Positions 7,686-14,787 are shown, counted from the stretch's first letter. The stretch: 23,545 nucleotides of DNA from DASUFI01 sp036274635 (GCA_036274635.1 DASUFI010000089.1:1-23545), one strand, 5' to 3'. A program made the numbers and translations. The notes: a model not told the origin generated them from the sequence alone.

Positions 7686-7884
7686 TCCGGGCCAGCCGGG
7701 GACCCTTCGCCGCGGCCGGCAGCCGCTGGAAGGCTTGTCGATTCCACCGCCGGCCGGAGAGGCCTCGAAACGGGCACTCCGAGGCCCGGCGTGACGCCCC
7801 CCGGCGCCGGACGGTCTGGGACTGGTGATCAGGGCGCCCGCGCCCTCGTCGGATGATTCCAGGGAAAGACCAGGGAGATCTGTC

Positions 7885-9165
7885 ATGCAGCCCGTTCGCC
7901 TCTTCCTCGCACCCGCCATCGCGCTGGCCCTCGCCTCGGCGCCGCTCGCGGCGCAGCTCAACCCGAAGGACCTGGCCCTCTCCGCGCCGCCCGTGGGCGC
8001 GATCTGGAAGGTCGACGCCACCACCGACCTGGGCGCGGCGTGGTCCCAGGGCTTCGCCATCCCGCACTACGGATGGTTCGGCCTCGACGGCAACTTCTAC
8101 GTGCCGGACCGCGGCATCGTGGCGCTGCTGCAGGTGAAGCCGGACGGCACCGCCACGCCAGTCTCCATCGGCGGCTTGTTCAAGACCCCGGTCACGTGCA
8201 TCCCGTCGCTGGATGGCAAGGCCTGGGTCATGTCGGACATGGAGGCGAGCTCGATCTTCCGCGTCGAGTACGACGGCACGCAGACGGTGATGCACGACGC
8301 AGCGTCCACCGGCGGCCTGCTGAACTGGCCGGACGGCATGGCGTGGGATGACGAGGGCGGCCTGTACGTGGCCAACCTGGGCACCGACACCATCATCCAC
8401 ATCGACGCGCAGGGCGCGGCCACGCTGGTCAGCGACAGCGAGCTCATCGACCAGCCGGGCGGGGTGGCGCTGGACGGCGCGGGCAACCTGTTCACCGCCA
8501 ACTACGGCACGTCGACCATCGTGCGCATCCGCGTCGACACGCTCGAGACCAGCGTCTTCTCCGAGGAGGACATCGCCAAGGTCGCGCATCCCAACGACCT
8601 CAAGCTCTCGCGCTCGGGCGGGCTCATCACCTGCGGGCGGCAGGGCAACGTGGTGCGCATCGACGCGCTGGGCGGCAAGACCGTGATCTTCCACGATCCC
8701 AACCTCGTGGAGCTGGACGGCGTCTCGGCGCCCGAGGACGCGACGCTCTGCTCGGGCCGCACCGTGATGTACGGCGCGGGCACGGCCGGCAGCGGCGGCT
8801 TCGTGCCCAGGCTGCGCGGCATCTTCTCGCCCGGCCCCGGCCAGCTCATCGGCCTCGAGTTCCTGGACTTCCTGGGCAGCGCGCCCGCCGTGCTCTTCGT
8901 GGGCAGCGCGGACCTGCCCGCCGGCGTGGCCAAGATCAAGGGCGCGCCCATGCTGGTCGACCCGGCCGGCGCCCTGTTCCTGCCCTTGGCGCTGGCGCTG
9001 CCCGGCGCCGGCGCCGGCGCGGGCGACATCACGCTGCAGTTCCAGGTGCCGGTCATGCCGGCCCTCGACGGCGTGAGCCTCTACCACCAGGTCTTCGCGG
9101 CGGACCCAGGGGCCGCGCACGGCGTCTCGGCCTCGAACGGTCTGAAGGAGACGTTCGGGCTCTGA
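7885..9165 (+). CDS. Secreted NHL/SMP-30-like beta-propeller protein with a C-terminal sorting-like domain
   Basis: 426-aa exported protein. Signal peptide about residues 1-23 (MQPVRLFLAP, hydrophobic core, ALAAQ-type cleavage region). Residues about 30-290 carry repeated NHL-like blades, recognisable as WPDGMAWDDEGGLYVANLGT and QPGGVALDGAGNLFTANYG, as in Vgb/SMP-30-like propellers. From about 293 a separate beta-rich domain begins at GAGTAGSGGFVPRLRG and ends with SNGLKETFGL; I associate this ending with secreted proteins of high-GC Planctomycetota. Ligand or enzymatic activity cannot be inferred. The ATG is preceded by CAGGGAGA, and a strong hairpin follows the stop. Confidence 0.85.
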   Translation: MQPVRLFLAPAIALALASAPLAAQLNPKDLALSAPPVGAIWKVDATTDLGAAWSQGFAIPHYGWFGLDGNFYVPDRGIVALLQVKPDGTATPVSIGGLFKTPVTCIPSLDGKAWVMSDMEASSIFRVEYDGTQTVMHDAASTGGLLNWPDGMAWDDEGGLYVANLGTDTIIHIDAQGAATLVSDSELIDQPGGVALDGAGNLFTANYGTSTIVRIRVDTLETSVFSEEDIAKVAHPNDLKLSRSGGLITCGRQGNVVRIDALGGKTVIFHDPNLVELDGVSAPEDATLCSGRTVMYGAGTAGSGGFVPRLRGIFSPGPGQLIGLEFLDFLGSAPAVLFVGSADLPAGVAKIKGAPMLVDPAGALFLPLALALPGAGAGAGDITLQFQVPVMPALDGVSLYHQVFAADPGAAHGVSASNGLKETFGL

Positions 9166-9180
9166 GCGCACCTCGGCACG

Positions 9181-9220
9181 CGGGCCGTCGCGCCGTTCCG
9201 GCGGCGCGGCGGCCCGTTTC
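9181..9220 (+). terminator. Strong stem-loop terminator after the propeller gene
   Basis: A 15-bp stem (9181-9195 with 9202-9216, all Watson-Crick except one T-G wobble) and a 6-nt loop (TTCCGG) sit 15 bp after the stop, followed by TTTCGCTTC. It is the best intrinsic-terminator candidate in the window and could also stop transcription from the opposite side. Confidence 0.7.
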
Positions 9221-9223
9221 GCT

Positions 9224-9391
9224 TCAGGCCTCGCGATGCACCGTCTCCGGCGTGAACGCCGGCAGGCACACCGCCACGTACTCCGCGCCCTCCGCGTCCG
9301 GCGTGCTGTAGCGCACGCGCTCGCCCGGCTGCGTGATCACCGCCTGGCCGGCGCGCACGTCGAGCGCGCCACCATCGTGCTCGACGCGCAT
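9224..9391 (-). pseudogene. C-terminal fragment of a cupin-fold protein
   Basis: Fifty-five codons that read as the second half of a cupin barrel: LDVRAGQAVITQPGERVRYS (the G-x-A-V-x-x-x-PG-E-R turn of cupin motif 2 surroundings), then EYVAVCLPAFTPETVHREA to the stop. A full single-domain cupin needs the first His-containing motif, which is absent. Upstream in the same frame there is no cupin sequence, while a lipoprotein N-terminus in another frame abuts it. It looks like a deletion remnant. The ATG at 9391 is probably an internal methionine, not a functional start. Confidence 0.65.
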
Positions 9392-9399
9392 GGTCCAGG

Positions 9400-9530
9400 G
9401 CGGCCGCCTTGGCGAGGGCCTCGGGACGCGGCGGATGGGCTGGAGCACTGACGGCGGGTGCCACCGTACATGCAGCGAGGGACGCAGCGATGGCGTACGG
9501 GGCGAGGCAGCGCAACCGGCGATTGAGCAT
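9400..9530 (-). pseudogene. N-terminal fragment of a lipoprotein gene
   Basis: From an ATG at 9530 the minus strand encodes MLNRRLRCLA, a short hydrophobic run and the lipobox LAAC with Cys21, then TVAPAVSAPAHPPRPEALAKAA. This looks like a lipoprotein signal peptide and the start of a mature protein. After about 43 residues the frame turns into Arg-rich shadow coding and the cupin remnant takes over in a different frame. No ribosome-binding sequence is visible. The 3' boundary given is approximate. I read it as the 5' stump of a gene joined by deletion to the cupin end; a short lipoprotein with a frameshift is the alternative. Confidence 0.4.
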
Positions 9531-9703
9531 GGGCAGGCGCGTTCCGTCTCGAGCGGGGCTTGGGCCCGGGAGCATGCTACTGCAGCCGGCGAGGACTCTC
9601 GCGGGCGGGCCTCGCGATGGCGAGTCGTCCGGCAGCGTCGGCGCTTGAGGCCGGTGCAACTCACGACGATGATGACTGGCGCCACGCCCGGCCGGAGACC
9701 ACC
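9531..9703. other. Non-coding spacer before the MNT gene
   Basis: 173 bp with no convincing gene; together with the remnants to its left it makes about 480 bp without an intact gene. It holds imperfect short inverted repeats around 9592-9632 and the GGAG ribosome-binding site of the MNT gene at 9694-9697. I see no clear promoter hexamers. Confidence 0.4.
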
Positions 9704-10030
9704 ATGCCCGTCGAAGTGCGCGATCCCGTGATCGACGAGATCGTCAGCCGTCTGGTCGCCAGATTCCGGCCCGAGCGAATCTACCTGTTCGGGTCTCGAG
9801 CGCGAGGCGAGGCGGGCGCCAACAGCGACTACGACGTGCTGCTCGTCCTGGGCGAGCTCACGGACAAGCGCTACCGTCTCTGCCAAGCCGCGTACCTCGC
9901 GCTCCGCGGCGTGCCAGCGGCCGTCGACGTCTTGGTCTGGGCGCAGAGCGACTTCGAGCAGCGCCTGCGCAGTCCGGCGTCGCTGCCCGCAACCGTCCTG
10001 CGTGAAGGGCGACTGCTCTATGCGGCCTGA
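9704..10030 (+). CDS. MNT-type minimal nucleotidyltransferase (MntA-like antitoxin)
   Basis: 108-aa DNA-polymerase-beta-fold nucleotidyltransferase. The signature GSX10DXD is complete: Gly30-Ser31 and Asp42-Tyr-Asp44 in LFGSRARGEAGANSDYDV, with a third acidic residue at Asp75 (AAVDVLVW). In characterised HEPN/MNT (type VII) toxin-antitoxin modules this protein neutralises the HEPN partner by AMPylation; that role is inferred here from sequence and pairing. The ATG at 9704 has GGAG 6 nt upstream. Its stop overlaps the HEPN start by 11 bp. Confidence 0.88.
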   Translation: MPVEVRDPVIDEIVSRLVARFRPERIYLFGSRARGEAGANSDYDVLLVLGELTDKRYRLCQAAYLALRGVPAAVDVLVWAQSDFEQRLRSPASLPATVLREGRLLYAA

Positions 10031-10439
10031 TGAGGAGCTCCACGAGCCGCAGAACCGCTACGAAGCCGCGGACTGGCTGGCGAAGGCGCGCCGCGACCTC
10101 GCTGCCGCGAGCAATCTGATCGTCGTCTCCCCACCGTTGCCCGACGTCGCACTCTTCCACGCGCAGCAGGCTGCAGAGAAGTCATGGAAGGCCATGCTCG
10201 CCTGGCACGGCCTGCCGTTCCGCAAGACCCACGACTTGCGCGAGCTCGGCCAGCAGTTGCTGGCCGTGGAGCCGGCGCTCCGCGATCTCGTCCTGGAGGC
10301 AGAAGAGCTGACGCCGTTCGCCTGGGCATTTCGGTACCCGGGCGAGTCGGATGAGCCAACGGTGGCCGAGGCACGGGCCGCGATCGATCTCGCGCAAAGG
10401 GTTTTCGAGACGGCAGGACGCAGCACGGGCTTCGCCTGA
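10020..10439 (+). CDS. HEPN-domain protein, partner of the MNT gene
   Basis: 139-aa all-helical protein of the PF05168-type HEPN family: an N-terminal WLAKARRDLAAASN helix (20-33), FHAQQAAEKSWKAML (46-60), the KTHDLRELGQQL turn (69-80), and the C-terminal AFRYPGESDEPT-AEARAAIDLA region. The order MNT then HEPN with overlapping ends is usual for these modules. The RX4-6H ribonuclease motif of HepT-type toxins is not visible: the only nearby pair is Arg68-Lys-Thr-His71, with spacing 2. A GTG at 10002 would add six residues; the ATG at 10020 is used because homology starts after it. The toxin role is inferred. Confidence 0.85.
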   Translation: MRPDEELHEPQNRYEAADWLAKARRDLAAASNLIVVSPPLPDVALFHAQQAAEKSWKAMLAWHGLPFRKTHDLRELGQQLLAVEPALRDLVLEAEELTPFAWAFRYPGESDEPTVAEARAAIDLAQRVFETAGRSTGFA

Positions 10440-10471
10440 GAGGCCCATCGCGCCGCCCCGCCCGTCCCCGC

Positions 10472-10477
10472 TATGCT
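10472..10477 (+). promoter_or_regulatory. -10-like TATGCT box for the acyl-CoA dehydrogenase gene
   Basis: GC-TATGCT-GCC lies 29 nt before the ATG at 10507, allowing a short leader with GGAG at 10496-10499. No clear -35. It belongs to the recurrent GC-TAnnnT set of this window. Confidence 0.4.
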
Positions 10478-10506
10478 GCCGCGCCGATCCGCACCGGAGC
10501 CCGCCC

Positions 10507-11757
10507 ATGTCCGAGATCCGCATCACCGACGAAGCCCGCCACTGGCAGTCCGTGGCCCACGACGTGGCCGAGAACGTCGTGCGGCCGCTCAGCAAGAAGT
10601 ACGACGAGCTGCAGCAGTACCCCGAGGAGGTGCGGCAGGCGCTCATCGAGAACAAGCTGCTGGGCGTGTGGATCCCCAAGGAGTACGGCGGCCACGGCGC
10701 GGGCATCGTGGCGCTGTGCCTGGTGATCGAGGAGATCTCGCGGGCCTGCGGCGGCGTGGGCGTGGCCTACGCGGTCAATGCCCTGGGCAGCTTCCCGATC
10801 CTCGTGGGCGGCACCGAGGAGCAGAAGAAAAAGTGGCTGCCGCAGATCGCCAGCGGGCAGAAGTTCATCGCCTTCTGCCTGTCGGAGAAGTTCGCCGGCA
10901 GCGACGCCGCGGCCATGCGCTGCCAGGCGCGCCTGCAGGGCGACCACTACGTGATCAACGGCGAGAAGAAGTGGACCACCAACGGCGGCGTGGCCAGCAT
11001 CTACACCGTGTTCGCGGTGACGGACCCGAACAGCAAGAGCCGGCGCATCAGCGCGCTGGTCGTGGAGAAGGGCACGCCCGGCTTCACCATCAAGAAGATC
11101 GAGGACAAGATGGGCATCCGCGCGGTGCCGGTGGTGGAGAGCCACTTCGAGAACTGTCGCGTGCCCGTCGCCAACCTGCTGGGCGGACGCGCGGGCTACG
11201 GCTTCAAGCACGCCATGCAGACGCTGGACTACGCGCGGCCCGGCGTGGCGGCGCAGGGGCTGGGGCTGGCGCAGGGCGCGCTCGAGCTGGCCGTGCGCTA
11301 CACGATGCGCCGCGAGGCCTTCGGGCAGAAGCTCTCCAGCATGGGCCTCATCATGGACATGCTGGGCGGCATGGCCACCAAGGTGGAGGCCGCGCGCGGC
11401 CTGGTATACCGCGCCGCCTCCGCCGTGGATCGCGGGGACACCGAGAACATCAACCGCCTCGCCGCCATCTGCAAGTCCTTCGCCACCGACACGGCCATGG
11501 AGGTCACCACGGACGCCGTGCAGCTCTTCGGCGGCTACGGCTACATGCGCGACTACCCGATCGAGAAGTACATGCGCGACGCCAAGATCACGCAGATCTA
11601 CGAGGGCACCAACCAGATCCAGCGCATGGTCATCGCGCGCAACCTGGTCAAGCAGGCGGGCGAGTGGGCCGACCTCGACCGCTTCATCCCGGTCGAGACC
11701 TACGATTCCTACCAGGCCGTGCCGGACGAGCAGGTGCCCGCGAGCGGGCCGGGCTGA
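10507..11757 (+). CDS. Acyl-CoA dehydrogenase
   Basis: 416-aa FAD-dependent acyl-CoA dehydrogenase, expected to introduce the alpha,beta double bond in acyl-CoA during fatty-acid or branched-chain degradation. Domain order is standard: N-terminal helices to about 125, the middle beta domain with AFCLSEKFAGSDAAAM and the INGEKKWTTNG flavin-contacting motif, then the C-terminal helices with REAFGQKLSSM, QLFGGYGYMRDYPIEKYMRD and IYEGTNQIQR. Glu366 in that last motif is at the position of the catalytic base of medium- and short-chain enzymes (Glu376 of MCAD). Chain-length preference cannot be told. It is a stand-alone gene with GGAG 7 nt before the ATG; longer in-frame starts have no family similarity. 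Confidence 0.95.
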   Translation: MSEIRITDEARHWQSVAHDVAENVVRPLSKKYDELQQYPEEVRQALIENKLLGVWIPKEYGGHGAGIVALCLVIEEISRACGGVGVAYAVNALGSFPILVGGTEEQKKKWLPQIASGQKFIAFCLSEKFAGSDAAAMRCQARLQGDHYVINGEKKWTTNGGVASIYTVFAVTDPNSKSRRISALVVEKGTPGFTIKKIEDKMGIRAVPVVESHFENCRVPVANLLGGRAGYGFKHAMQTLDYARPGVAAQGLGLAQGALELAVRYTMRREAFGQKLSSMGLIMDMLGGMATKVEAARGLVYRAASAVDRGDTENINRLAAICKSFATDTAMEVTTDAVQLFGGYGYMRDYPIEKYMRDAKITQIYEGTNQIQRMVIARNLVKQAGEWADLDRFIPVETYDSYQAVPDEQVPASGPG

Positions 11758-11760
11758 TCC

Positions 11761-11781
11761 GGCTCGGCACAGCCGCGAGCC
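11761..11781. terminator. Possible bidirectional terminator hairpin between convergent genes
   Basis: GGCTCG (11761-11766) pairs with CGAGCC (11776-11781) just after the acyl-CoA dehydrogenase stop and before the end of the opposing gene at 11800. The stem is short and there is no T-tract; the main support is its location in the 42-bp gap between converging genes. Confidence 0.3.
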
Positions 11782-11799
11782 TGACGGCAGGCGCCCGGC

Positions 11800-13363
11800 T
11801 CAGTAGTGGTGCTTCCCGTGGCCGTGCCCGTGTCCGTAACCGTAACCGCCCATGGGCTTGGGCTTGGGCTTGGGCTTCGGCTTGGGGCTCGCCTTGGGCT
11901 TCGGCGGCGGCTTGCCCTTCGGCGGGGGCCTGGGCGCCGCCTCCGCGGCGAGCTGGTTCTCGATCGCCACCTTCTTCTGGGCCTCCGCCAGCAGCGTCAG
12001 GCCCCACAGGTCCGGCAGCGAGATGTTGTTGAGCGGGTTGCCCGAGCTGGGCTTCAGGCCGTCGAGCAGGGTCAGGAAGTCCTGCTGCTGGTCGAGGTAC
12101 TGCCACTGGCTCGGCGTGTCGGGCAGGCCCTCGGCCAGCACCGCGTCGAGGTCCTCGCAGCGCGCGCCGTAGAGCACGCCCGTGGGCCCGAGGTCCAGCA
12201 GGCGGCGGTGGATGAGCTCCTGCGTCGTGGGGATGAGCTCGTTCCACGTGTCCGCGTCCGGCACCGAGCCGAGCCACTTCACCTCCAGCTCGTTGCTGCG
12301 CCTGACGAGCGGCGTGCGCTGGCTGACCAGCTCCATGCGCTTGTCCTGGGGCAGGTCGGCCTCGAGCTGCTTGTCCAGGTCCTCGATCTGCTTGGCGAGG
12401 GCGTCGTGCTCCTCGATGACGGGCGGCAGGCCGGCCTTGTCCAGCAGCTGCTGGCGCAGCTCCACCACGCGCGGGCGCAGCTCGGCGTCGGGCCGGGGGA
12501 GAGGCGCCGGCGGATCCTGCTCGGCCAGCATGGAGTCGACCTCGGCCAGCATCTGGCCACGCAGCGTCTCGTCGCGCACCGCGAGCACGGCCAGGTCGTC
12601 GCCCGCGCTCTCCACCTCGGGCGCCACCTCCTGCAGCCGCGAGCGCATGCTCGCGACCAGCTCGTCGTCGCCGCCGCCCTTGGCCAGCGTGTCGGCATCC
12701 TGCACGAGGTGCGCGAAGGTCACCTCGCGACCCACGATCTCGTCGCGCAGCTCCACCGCGCGGTCGCGCTGGGCCCAGTCCCCCGTGTTGACGAAGCCGC
12801 GGTTGTCGTCGATGTACTGGTCGAGCTGGTGCGTGTTGCGCGTGGCTTGCAGGGCGTTGCCCAGCCCGACGAGCAGGGCCTGCGCGTCGCGCGAGAGCGT
12901 CACGCCCGGGTCGGGCTGCGGCGCCTCGAGCGGCTGCAGCGACATCTGGCCGGCGGTCTCGCGGAACGTGACCCTGTCCTGCTGCATGCGCTCCCAGCGC
13001 GCCTTCTTGAAGCCCTGGAGCGCGTCGAGGTTGGGCTCGGCGCCCATGACGCTGGTCTCGTACTTCTGCACTTCCAGCTCGAGCGTCATGGCCTTGCGCA
13101 GCGTCTCGGCGAAGTCCGTGGCGGCGGCGCTGGGTGTCGTGGCCTGCGCGGGACGCGGCTGCGGCGCGCTGCGGGGCGGCGCCTCCGGCGACGGCGCGGG
13201 TGGCTCCTCGGCCGGCGCGGGCGCTGGCGGCTGGCCCTGCTCCTGCGCGCCGCTCAGCCAGCCGAGCACGTCCTCGTCGCCCGGGTCGGGCGGCTTGCCC
13301 GCGTCCTGCGCCGGGGCCGCCGCGGCCAGCAGCAGCGCCAGCAGTGCGGCGCTTCCGGCCCAT
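11800..13363 (-). CDS. Secreted helical protein of unknown function with Lys-Pro and His-Gly tail; start uncertain
   Basis: The body frame encodes about 520 residues: a signal-peptide-like run (RRRAWAG then a Leu/Ala core ending AAPAQ), a Pro/Ala/Glu-rich linker, a long charged helical region (AEVDSMLAEQDPP, KQIEDLDKQLEAD) likely to be partly coiled coil, a globular part with PDTPSQWQYLDQQQDFL and NPLNNISLPDLWGL, then a Lys-Pro repeat tail and a final GYGYGHGHGHGKHHY. The His-Gly end could bind metal ions. I do not recognise the family. No ATG, GTG or TTG precedes the signal peptide sensibly in this frame; the well-placed ATG (13361-13363) is in another frame. The 5' end given is that ATG and assumes a frameshift or an unusual start. 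Confidence 0.6.
11854..11883. repeat. Hexanucleotide repeat encoding a Pro-Lys tract
   Basis: Four consecutive GGGCTT units (11854-11877) and one CGGCTT unit encode alternating Pro-Lys in the minus-strand tail of the secreted helical protein. Such tracts can vary in copy number by slippage in multiples of six, which would change tail length without breaking the frame. Confidence 0.7.
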
Positions 13364-13376
13364 GCCCTCCGGCGGC

Positions 13377-13382
13377 TAGAAT
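13377..13382 (+). promoter_or_regulatory. -10-like TAGAAT box for the bL37-like gene
   Basis: GC-TAGAAT-CCCC has one mismatch to TATAAT and lies 40 nt before the GTG at 13423. A leader of about 33 nt would carry the AGGAG ribosome-binding sequence at 13412-13416. No good -35 is visible. Confidence 0.5.
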
Positions 13383-13422
13383 CCCCGCCCTTCGTCCGCC
13401 GACCCCATCGCAGGAGCCCGCC

Positions 13423-13521
13423 GTGGCCAAGAACAACCGCCGCATCAAGAAGGCCAACCACGGCAAGCGCCCCGCCAGCCGCAAGACGCGCAAGGGCTAC
13501 GGCTACCGCGTCCGCACCTAG
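13423..13521 (+). CDS. Small basic protein resembling ribosomal protein bL37
   Basis: 32-aa protein starting at GTG, with CAGGAG 6 nt upstream and a -10-like TAGAAT box. About half of its residues are Lys, Arg or His. The core KKANHGKRPAS at about residues 9-19 closely matches the KANHGKRPNA end of mycobacterial bL37, a 24-residue large-subunit protein seen in cryo-EM structures; this comparison is from memory. The N-terminal MAKNNRRIK is similarly basic, and the C-terminal half (KTRKGYGYRVRT) extends past the mycobacterial protein. It lies between two minus-strand genes. It is very likely a ribosome- or RNA-binding microprotein; the exact homology needs a profile search. Confidence 0.75.
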   Translation: MAKNNRRIKKANHGKRPASRKTRKGYGYRVRT

Positions 13522-13546
13522 ACGGGCTGCTGCTGGGCTGCTGCGC

Positions 13547-14371
13547 TCAGCTCGCGCGGCGTCCGCGCTGGAAGGACTTGCTGTCCCACGCGCTGCGGAT
13601 GCGGTCGATGGCGTCCTGGACATCGTCTGTGACGTGGATCAGGTCCACGTCCTCCGGCGAGATCATGCCGCCGGGGAGCATCGTCTCGCGAATGAGCTTG
13701 AGGAGCGGCGCCCAGAACGCCGTGCCCACGAGGATCACGGGGAAGGGGGCGATCTTCTCGGTCTGGATCAGGGTAATCGCTTCGAACAGTTCGTCCAAGG
13801 TCCCGAAGCCGCCCGGGAAGATGCAGAAGGCGCACGAGTACTTGACGAACATCACCTTGCGGACGAAGAAGTAGCGGAAGCGCAGCTCGACGTCCTGCCA
13901 GGGGTTGGGGTCCTGCTCCTGCGGCAGGGCGATGTTGAGGCCGATGGAGAGCGCCTGCCCCTCGAAGGCGCCCTTGTTGGCGGCCTCCATGATCCCGGGG
14001 CCGCCGCCGGTGATGACGTTGAAGCCGGCGTCCGAGAGCCCGCGCCCGAGCTGCTGGGCCTTGAGGTAGTCGCGATCGGACGGACACGTGCGCGCCGACC
14101 CGAAGACCGTGACCGCCGGCCGGCATTCCTCCAGCGCCTCGGTCGCCTCGACGAACTCACCCATGATGCGCAGCAGTCGCCAGGCCTCGGGTGCCTTGAA
14201 GTCATCCACGGGCGCGTAGTTCCACGCGCCGGGGCGGCGCTCGTGCCGGCGCTTGCGCGGGTTGCGACCCGCGCGCGGAAAATGGTGCAGCTCGTCGTCG
14301 TTCAAGGACTGCGGGCGCGGCGCACGGCGCCACGGCTCCAGCGAAGAGTGATGTTCAAGGGGTCGGGGCAC
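13547..14371 (-). CDS. LOG family (TIGR00730) nucleotide phosphoribohydrolase-like protein
   Basis: Rossmann-fold protein of the LOG/lysine-decarboxylase-like family, whose characterised members cleave the ribosyl bond of (cytokinin) nucleoside monophosphates. Signature motifs are both present: GGGPGIMEAANKGA (122-135) and PGGFGTLDE (186-194), the latter carrying the catalytic Glu194. VTVFGSARTCPSD (88-99) is the usual first strand and loop. Length is 274 aa if the GTG at 14371 is used; the first ~50 residues are basic, Pro-rich and not family-like. A TTG at 14305 or the ATG at Met70 could be the real start, and none has a clear ribosome-binding site. The stop converges on that of the bL37-like gene, 25 bp away. 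Confidence 0.85.
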   Translation of the reverse strand: MPRPLEHHSSLEPWRRAPRPQSLNDDELHHFPRAGRNPRKRRHERRPGAWNYAPVDDFKAPEAWRLLRIMGEFVEATEALEECRPAVTVFGSARTCPSDRDYLKAQQLGRGLSDAGFNVITGGGPGIMEAANKGAFEGQALSIGLNIALPQEQDPNPWQDVELRFRYFFVRKVMFVKYSCAFCIFPGGFGTLDELFEAITLIQTEKIAPFPVILVGTAFWAPLLKLIRETMLPGGMISPEDVDLIHVTDDVQDAIDRIRSAWDSKSFQRGRRAS

Positions 14372-14523
14372 GGAGCGCTGGGGAGCGTGACCGCGCCATC
14401 GCGCCTTTCGACCGTTCCGATCTCGTGTCTTGAACCGATGACGAACCCCAGCGTGGCGTTCCTGACGGCCACGGCCCAGCGGGCGCGTCGGGCGCGCCGT
14501 GCTGGCCGCGGTGACGCGTGGGT

Positions 14524-14529
14524 TAGCTT
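14524..14529 (+). promoter_or_regulatory. -10-like TAGCTT box for the zinc-ribbon gene
   Basis: GT-TAGCTT-GCTCC precedes the ATG at 14575 by 45 nt; the leader would hold GAGGAGG at 14562-14568. It is a weaker match than the other boxes. The remaining 150 bp of the divergent spacer (14372-14523) shows nothing I can name. Confidence 0.35.
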
Positions 14530-14574
14530 GCTCCCGGCAGCGCGCCCCGCGGCACGCGGCCGAGGAGGCCCGCC

Positions 14575-14787
14575 ATGCAGGATGGAAGCTGTCCGCGCTG
14601 CGGCAAGCGCGAGGTGCGCCGCCAGGAGGGCGGCCCGATGAACGCCCGGCGCCAGATCCCCCTGACGATGTGGGCGGCCGCGCGCGTGGTCACGCATTGC
14701 TGCACCGCCTGCGGCCACGTCGAGGAGTTCATCGAGGACCGGGCCACGCTGGCGAAGATCGCGGAGCGCTGGAAGCGCGTGACGTGA
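14575..14787 (+). CDS. Small zinc-ribbon protein
   Basis: 70-aa protein with a treble-like zinc ribbon: Cys6-x2-Cys9 (CPRCGK) and Cys43-x2-Cys46 (CTACGH), with an extra Cys42. The middle (MNARRQIPLTMWAAARVVTHC) looks like the beta-hairpin of these ribbons and the C-terminal part is a charged helix. Function unknown; it could bind nucleic acid or a protein partner. A strong GAGGAGG ribosome-binding sequence sits 6 nt before the ATG. Its stop overlaps the GTG of the next gene as GTGA, so the two are translationally coupled. Confidence 0.8.
   Translation: MQDGSCPRCGKREVRRQEGGPMNARRQIPLTMWAAARVVTHCCTACGHVEEFIEDRATLAKIAERWKRVT

Larger units (their letters stand above)
7562..7884. other. Divergent intergenic region between the DinB-like gene and the secreted propeller gene
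   Basis: 323 bp without a credible gene. It contains the minus-strand TACACT box, a perfect 14-bp inverted repeat (7645-7685), a short hairpin AGGGCGC/GCGCCCT at 7831-7846, and the ribosome-binding sequence CAGGGAGA just before the ATG at 7885. Frames that are open here give low-complexity Arg/Pro/Ala peptides with no family resemblance. Confidence 0.6.

Noticed and set aside
7681..9171. 496-codon minus-strand frame opposite the propeller gene
   Set aside because: The plus strand has a signal peptide, NHL motifs, a ribosome-binding site and a terminator; the minus frame has none of these.
9530..9660. Plus-strand ORFs between the cupin remnant and the MNT gene as small genes
   Set aside because: Short, no ribosome-binding site, no recognisable sequence, and overlapping minus-strand lipoprotein-like coding fits better.
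11854..11883. GGGCTT tandem repeat as a non-coding satellite or CRISPR-like array
   Set aside because: Units are only 6 bp with no spacers and encode a Pro-Lys tract in frame with the secreted protein.
14372..14523. Structured RNA in the spacer between the LOG and zinc-ribbon genes
   Set aside because: Only weak, imperfect complementarity among GC-rich words; no known riboswitch pattern.
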